Assembly: GCF_900314615.1 (NCBI RefSeq)
Contig: NZ_OMWA01000004.1
Coordinates: 1 to 64,000, forward strand
Reading direction: 5' to 3'
DNA length: 64,000 nucleotides
Source of the DNA: an uncultured Methanobrevibacter sp.
GTDB lineage: Archaea; Methanobacteriota; Methanobacteria; Methanobacteriales; Methanobacteriaceae
A program made the position numbers and the translations under genes. Shown here piece by piece: positions 59,577-64,000 of the stretch. How positions within the stretch are numbered: position 1 is the first letter of the stretch; the number at the start of each line of letters is the position of its first letter. The notes beneath the pieces are model-generated. The model did not search any database, was not told the origin of the DNA, and was given only the letters and a program-made list of their open reading frames with translations.

Positions 59577-61298
59577 ATGGCAAAAGTAAGATTTACAGAA
59601 ACAGCACTTCGTGATGCTCACCAATCATTGCTTGCAACTAGGATGAGAACCAGAGATATGATTCCTATTGCTGAAGAGATGGACAATGTTGGATATTTCT
59701 CTGTTGAAGCTTGGGGTGGAGCTACTTTTGATACCTGTATTAGATATTTAAACGAAGACCCATGGGAAAGATTAAGACAACTGAAAGCTGAATTTAATAA
59801 AACTCCTGTTCAAATGCTTTTAAGAGGGCAAAATTTAGTAGGTTACAAACATTATGCAGATGATGTCGTTACAAAATTTGTGGAAAAATCTTATGAGAAT
59901 GGTGTCGACATTTTTAGAATTTTCGATGCATTAAACGATATCAGAAACATGGAAAAAGCAATCAAAGTAGCTAAAGATCAGGGAGCTCATGTTCAGGGTA
60001 CTATCAGTTACACTATAAGTCCTGTACATACAATCGATGACTTTGTTGAACTTGCTAAAAATCTCGAAGCACTTGACTGTGATTCAGTAGCAATTAAAGA
60101 TATGGCAGGTTTAATTACTCCTACTGCTGCTTACGAATTAGTTTCCAAATTAAAAGAAGAAACTGGTCTTTTAGTTGATTTACACAGTCACTGTACTAGT
60201 GGTATGACTCCTGTAAGTTATTATGCTGCATGTCAGGCTGGAGTGGATGTTTTGGATACTGCAATTTCACCTCTTGCATGGGGAACAAGCCAACCTCCTA
60301 CAGAAAGTATGGTTGCAGCACTTCAGGGAACTCCTTATGACACTGGTCTTGATTTAAAATTATTGTCTCATATTAAAAAATACTTTGACGACATTAAAGA
60401 AAAATATTCAGGTATTCTTGATCCTATTTCTGAAAGTATCGATGCAGATGTATTGCTGTATCAGATTCCTGGAGGAATGCTTTCAAATCTTATTTCACAG
60501 CTCAAAGAGCAAAATGCTCTTGACAGATACAGTGATGTACTTGAAGAAATGCCTCGTGTCAGAAAAGATATGGGATACCCTCCACTTGTAACTCCAACAA
60601 GTCAAATCGTAGGTATTCAATCTGTAATGAACGTTTTAGGTGGAGAAAGATATAAAACCGTATCCAATGAAGTTAAAGAATACATGAAAGGAAAATACGG
60701 TAAACCACCAGCTCCAGTAGATCCTGTAATATCTAAAAAGATTATTGGAGATGAAGAGGTTATCACCTGCAGACCTGCTGATTTGATTGAACCTGAATTT
60801 GATAAATTCAAAACAGAAGGAGAAGCAGAAGGATTTGTCAAATCTGATGAAGATGCATTAACCTATGCGTTATACCCACCAATTGCTCCTAAATTCCTTA
60901 AAGGTGAAGCTGAAGAAGAACCTTTAAAACCTCCGGTTTCCCTTGATGAAAATGAAGCTATTGGAATTCCAACCGAGTATAACGTTGAAGTTGACGGCGA
61001 TGTATTTGAAGTTAAAATCATGCCTACTGGATTTATGGAAATCGGTGAAGGTACTGGTTCTACCGGAGGTCCTGTCGGAGATATTGAAGGAGGAGTTATC
61101 TCTGCAATGCAGGGTATGGTAATCAAACTCAACGTCAATGTTGGAGATAAAGTTGAAAAAGGCTCTACTATCTGTGTTATTGAAGCTATGAAGATGGAAA
61201 ACGATATCCAATCTGAAGTTGATGGTGTAGTTGAGGAAATCTTCGTAGAACCTGGTGATGCAGTAAGTATTGGCGATATTTTAATGGTAATCAAATAG
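59577..61298 (+). CDS. pycB: Pyruvate carboxylase subunit B (biotin-carrying)
   Basis: Carboxyltransferase and biotin subunit of the two-subunit archaeal pyruvate carboxylase, giving oxaloacetate for amino acids and the reductive TCA branch. The barrel begins FTETALRDAHQSLLATRMRT and includes EAWGGATFDTCIRYLNEDPW, IKDMAGLITPTAAYEL and LHSHCTSGMTPVSYY (metal and catalytic residues). The C-terminal biotinyl domain has the modified lysine in EAMKMEND (Lys539, 34 residues from the end). The ATG has GAGGTGT. The biotin carboxylase subunit PycA is not in the window. Confidence 0.96.
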   Translation: MAKVRFTETALRDAHQSLLATRMRTRDMIPIAEEMDNVGYFSVEAWGGATFDTCIRYLNEDPWERLRQLKAEFNKTPVQMLLRGQNLVGYKHYADDVVTKFVEKSYENGVDIFRIFDALNDIRNMEKAIKVAKDQGAHVQGTISYTISPVHTIDDFVELAKNLEALDCDSVAIKDMAGLITPTAAYELVSKLKEETGLLVDLHSHCTSGMTPVSYYAACQAGVDVLDTAISPLAWGTSQPPTESMVAALQGTPYDTGLDLKLLSHIKKYFDDIKEKYSGILDPISESIDADVLLYQIPGGMLSNLISQLKEQNALDRYSDVLEEMPRVRKDMGYPPLVTPTSQIVGIQSVMNVLGGERYKTVSNEVKEYMKGKYGKPPAPVDPVISKKIIGDEEVITCRPADLIEPEFDKFKTEGEAEGFVKSDEDALTYALYPPIAPKFLKGEAEEEPLKPPVSLDENEAIGIPTEYNVEVDGDVFEVKIMPTGFMEIGEGTGSTGGPVGDIEGGVISAMQGMVIKLNVNVGDKVEKGSTICVIEAMKMENDIQSEVDGVVEEIFVEPGDAVSIGDILMVIK

Positions 61299-61388
61299 AT
61301 TACCCTTATTTTTCTATTTTTTTGTAAGTTTAAACTTACTTTTTAATTTATATACTCTTTTTTAAATAATATGTTTTGATGTGATAAT

Positions 61389-62387
61389 ATGAAGGATATT
61401 TTTGATGAATGTCAATTTGGAGATTTAAAGCTTAACAGTAGAATAGTCAGAACAGGAACCTGGGAAACTGAAACAGAAGAAGGAGGATTTTTATCACCTG
61501 CAATTTATGACAGATACGAAAAAATTGCAAGCTCCGGAACAGGTCTGATAATATCTGAAATGTTTGTACTGGATCATAAGGACCGTTTCGCCCCTTACTC
61601 ATCCAGTTTAAATTATGTGGGTTTTGTTAAGGATTACAAGATGATAACTGACATCTGTCACAATTATGATGTGCCGGTTTTAGGGCAATTGGCATTCTTT
61701 TACTATGATGACGGAGACAATCAGAAGGCTGAACCGAATGATTTGACAATAGATGGAATCAGAAAGCTTCAGGCGGAAGTTATAATGGCTGCTAAAAAAT
61801 TCTCATTTGCAGGATTTGACGGAATTCAAATAGATATGGGTAACAATTTTTATTTAACACGTTTTATTAATCCATATTTCAATCAAAGAAAAGATGAGTA
61901 TGGTGGAAGCACTGAAAATCGTGTGAGAATTGCATCTGAAATCATCAAGGTCATTAAAAAGACCATGGACATGCATGTAAGTATCAGAATCAATCCATGG
62001 GATGTAAGAAAAGACGGCATGACTGCTGAAGAAAGTCTTAAAGTAGCAAAAGAACTTGAAAAAGCCGGTGCAGACAGTATTCAGCTGACCGCACGTACAA
62101 TTTCATATCTTTATGACGGCTCTGAGAAAAATCCGTTTCTGGTTTATGTTGACAAGTTAATTGATGAGGTTGACATTCCTGTAATTCTGGGAGGTTCCTT
62201 AAGGGATATGAAATCCATGAATGACGTGCTGAACCACAGTGACGTTGAATTCATGTCAATGTCCAAGCCGTTTGTTGCGCAGGCTGATTTTCTAGCAGAA
62301 TGGAAAGCGAATGGAGATGGAGTATCCATTTGTCAAAGCTGCAATAACTGTTATTCTAAAAAAACCAGTACTTGCTTTAAATATTAA
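61389..62387 (+). CDS. Old-yellow-enzyme-family flavin oxidoreductase
   Basis: 332 residues forming only the FMN TIM barrel: NSRIVRTGTWETETEEGG, LGQLAFFYYDD, FAGFDGIQIDMGNNFYLTRF, NQRKDEYGGSTENRVRIASE and VILGGSLRDMKSM. It ends with a Cys cluster CQSCNNCYSKKTSTC directly at the C terminus, like the [4Fe-4S] motif of dienoyl-CoA-reductase-type members, but the FAD/NADPH domain that usually follows is absent. The electron donor and substrate are unknown. The ATG follows GTGATAAT. A hairpin terminator overlaps the stop. Confidence 0.88.
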   Translation: MKDIFDECQFGDLKLNSRIVRTGTWETETEEGGFLSPAIYDRYEKIASSGTGLIISEMFVLDHKDRFAPYSSSLNYVGFVKDYKMITDICHNYDVPVLGQLAFFYYDDGDNQKAEPNDLTIDGIRKLQAEVIMAAKKFSFAGFDGIQIDMGNNFYLTRFINPYFNQRKDEYGGSTENRVRIASEIIKVIKKTMDMHVSIRINPWDVRKDGMTAEESLKVAKELEKAGADSIQLTARTISYLYDGSEKNPFLVYVDKLIDEVDIPVILGGSLRDMKSMNDVLNHSDVEFMSMSKPFVAQADFLAEWKANGDGVSICQSCNNCYSKKTSTCFKY

Positions 62388-62400
62388 AGCAAGTATTTTT
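62370..62400. terminator. Bidirectional hairpin terminator
   Basis: A perfect 11-bp stem ACTTGCTTTAA / TTAAAGCAAGT with a 3-base loop overlaps the flavoprotein stop and is followed by ATTTTT; it lies between convergent genes 22 bases apart. Confidence 0.7.
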
Positions 62401-62408
62401 AACTCTTT

Positions 62409-63008
62409 TTATCGGCGATAATATGTCAGTAGAATCTGATTGAATCGGGTATCGTCTCGTGATTGGTGCTGATGAAGTTGTGTTTGCTGTCTTGCTTCCA
62501 GGTAATTGTACTCTCCATCACTATTTAATTTGTCTATTTTTTGCTCTTTGTATATGTCAACCGCTTTGTTTAATGTATCATAAAAAGCATCTGAGTCTAT
62601 TTCACTTGAAGGAGTATTATTAATCAACTTTTCGATATCACTGGTGATTTCCTTTCCTGTCCATGCAATCTCATAGCATGAATTGCCTGATGTGAAATAA
62701 GCATGGGAGTGATATCCTCCGACATATTTGTTGTACTGATAGAAATGTCTTACAGGGTGGTTGCCAATATTTAAATCGTTGTCATATTCCTTCTCACTTG
62801 CCCAAAGTCCGATTGCTTTTGCATCATCGTCATCGATACATCTGATTGAAAAAGTGTTGTTTAATTTATAGGAATCTCCATCCAGTTCTCCTCCCTGGTA
62901 TTTTGAAGGCAATTGAAATTCGGCATCGTTTATCTTAATGGTAGAACTTGCAAATGCACATCCAATCAGAATAAAAAGCAATATTGTAAAAATTAAAATT
63001 TTCTTCAT
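62409..63008 (-). CDS. Secreted or lipid-anchored protein of unknown function
   Basis: 199 residues. The N terminus is a signal peptide (MKKILIFTILLFILIGCAFA) with a Cys at position 17 that could be a lipobox-like anchor. The mature part starts STIKINDAEFQLPSKYQGGE, contains a His-rich YVGGYHSHAYF region and ends with a Gln/His-rich basic tail (RQQTQLHQHQSRDDTRFNQI). No enzymatic motif is recognised. It resembles small extracellular proteins typical of Methanobrevibacter with the FxLPxxY opening, which is an impression and not a named family. It is divergent from the M48 peptidase gene. Confidence 0.6.
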   Translation of the reverse strand: MKKILIFTILLFILIGCAFASSTIKINDAEFQLPSKYQGGELDGDSYKLNNTFSIRCIDDDDAKAIGLWASEKEYDNDLNIGNHPVRHFYQYNKYVGGYHSHAYFTSGNSCYEIAWTGKEITSDIEKLINNTPSSEIDSDAFYDTLNKAVDIYKEQKIDKLNSDGEYNYLEARQQTQLHQHQSRDDTRFNQILLTYYRR

Positions 63009-63071
63009 AAATGTATGTATATTGGTCTTATTTAAAAAAACTTTTTATACACAACTTACAAATATAAAATT

Positions 63072-64000
63072 ATGGCAAAAGATGATAGAAGCGGTGTCAA
63101 TCCGTTCACTGGAAAATCACATTTTGACATTATAAACGATGACAAGTTTCTCCAGGAAGCTTACAATGAATATTATTCCATGATTAATCAGTCACAGCTT
63201 TTGGATGATGCTCCAAATGGTCAGATTGTAAGAAATGTTGCTGTCCGATTGATTCGGGCTGTTGAAGATTATTTGGCAGAAATTGGTAGAAGCGATTATA
63301 CTCAGGATTATTATGACTGGGATTTTCATCTGGTTGCTAATGATACAATTAATGCATTCTGCATGCCTGGCGGTAAAATCGTAATGTTTTCAGGCATTCT
63401 TTCAGTTGCAAATACTGAAGAAAAAGTTGCATTTATCTTGGGTCATGAAATGGCGCATGCTCTTTTGGACCATTCAAGAACCAGACAAAGTGCTCAGACT
63501 GCACATAATGCCATAACTTCTGCTGCATGGTTTGGAAGTTTTGCACTTGACCTTGTGGGGCTGGGAGGAATAGGAAGTATGACAAGGGCTGCAACCAATG
63601 TTGCCAGTGTCGGTTCACAGTATTTCCTTTTAAATCCATGGGGAAGAGACCAGGAACTGGAAGCAGATAAGCTGGGTATGATGATTATTCATTGGGCAGG
63701 ATACGATATTTCATCAATTCCTGCATTTTGGCAATCAATGGCCGGCGGAAATCCTAACAATCATGATTTCTTTTCAACACATCCTTCAGATTCAAAAAGA
63801 ATCGCTGTGATGAACGAACTGATTCATGAAATTGAAAATCAAAAGGACTTTTATTCATCACCGGTTTTAAGCGACACTCCAAAACCTAAAGAAGAATTTA
63901 AATCTTCCCATGTAATTGGGGAAAATATTATCAAATATTGTCAGAACTGTGGTGCCAGAGCAGATATTGACGCTAAATTTTGCATTAAATGTGGGGCCAA
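63072..64000 (+). CDS. M48-family zinc metallopeptidase with C-terminal zinc ribbon (3' end outside window)
   Basis: 309 codons visible, open to the right edge. M48 peptidase domain: NAFCMPGGKIVMFSGIL, zinc motif FILGHEMAHALLDH (His125, Glu126, His129) and the third ligand in GRDQELEADKLGM (Glu197), then STHPSDSKRIAVMNEL. Unlike HtpX there are no strong membrane segments; a short hydrophobic stretch is near residues 150-172. After the peptidase comes a linker and a zinc ribbon (YCQNCGARADIDAKFCIKCG) cut by the window end. It is BepA/YcaL-like, and the target is unknown. There is no clear ribosome site; a TATA-like CTTTTTATACA lies about 30 bases upstream, so a short leader is likely. Confidence 0.88.
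   Translation, partial: MAKDDRSGVNPFTGKSHFDIINDDKFLQEAYNEYYSMINQSQLLDDAPNGQIVRNVAVRLIRAVEDYLAEIGRSDYTQDYYDWDFHLVANDTINAFCMPGGKIVMFSGILSVANTEEKVAFILGHEMAHALLDHSRTRQSAQTAHNAITSAAWFGSFALDLVGLGGIGSMTRAATNVASVGSQYFLLNPWGRDQELEADKLGMMIIHWAGYDISSIPAFWQSMAGGNPNNHDFFSTHPSDSKRIAVMNELIHEIENQKDFYSSPVLSDTPKPKEEFKSSHVIGENIIKYCQNCGARADIDAKFCIKCGA

Overview
The window is a low-GC (roughly one third G+C by eye) euryarchaeal chromosome segment from a hydrogenotrophic methanogen of the order Methanobacteriales, most likely a Methanobrevibacter-type gut or rumen species. Evidence is the mvhGAB hydrogenase operon, coenzyme F420, methanofuran and methanopterin biosynthesis genes, atwA (McrA2) and methanogenesis marker 9, topoisomerase VI, ether-lipid prenyltransferase, archaeal GAPDH and KEOPS genes, together with an MreB-type actin, a sortase and sialic-acid-like sugar activation, which fit a rod or coccobacillus with a pseudomurein wall. 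Species assignment cannot be made from the sequence alone.

Layout. 1-3.5 kb: end of the mvh operon (G intact in the visible part, A frameshifted by an internal deletion, B lacking its normal start). 3.5-7.2 kb: pyrC, a HIGH-type nucleotidyltransferase, a zinc-ribbon membrane protein and Pcc1. 7.4-11.6 kb: ribosomal protein L10e, PEP synthase, MfnA. 11.6-14.7 kb (minus strand): pssA, DUF515-like protein, sortase and mptD. 15-19.4 kb: unknown protein plus MreB, RNase HII, ExbB/ExbD-like pair, purO. 19.5-24.3 kb: cofE-cofD-arfA, a nifR3-like TIM barrel, atwA. 24.4-28.8 kb: metallopeptidase, marker 9, siroheme/heme genes, AAA ATPase. 28.9-36.6 kb: phosphoesterase, zinc-ribbon protein, endonuclease IV, GAPDH, hydrolase, and a CsoR-regulated metal export cluster. 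36.7-39.7 kb: a STAS protein facing a MATE transporter with an anti-sigma-kinase-like tail, and an aldo/keto reductase. 39.9-47.0 kb: the archaeal block top6A-top6B-KH-rio1-eif1a, interrupted by two accessory insertions (a JAB-like gene pair; a membrane protein next to a decayed MNT/HEPN toxin-antitoxin pair). 47.1-52.2 kb: moeA, GyrI-like, TldE/PmbA, phosphoglycolate phosphatase, hypD. 52.3-58.2 kb: a NeuA-PseG-like fusion, a zinc-ribbon/NERD-like membrane protein, a membrane glycosyltransferase and DGGGP synthase. 58.3-64 kb: inositol-phosphate synthase, pyruvate carboxylase subunit B, an OYE-type flavoprotein, a secreted protein and an M48 metallopeptidase running off the right edge.

Most of the window is core metabolism: C1/H2 energy metabolism, anabolic carbon entry (PpsA, PycB, GAPDH), F420/methanofuran/methanopterin/heme cofactors and archaeal lipids. 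The accessory interest is concentrated in (i) the STAS/MATE-anti-sigma-like pair, the best candidate for an undescribed partner-switching control of a transporter in an organism with no sigma factors, (ii) the CsoR cluster with two near-identical 18-bp palindromic operators, (iii) the insertions in the translation/topoisomerase block, and (iv) the two lesions in the mvh operon, which are either assembly errors or real damage to an enzyme expected to be essential. No CRISPR array, rRNA, tRNA, insertion sequence or prophage was seen.
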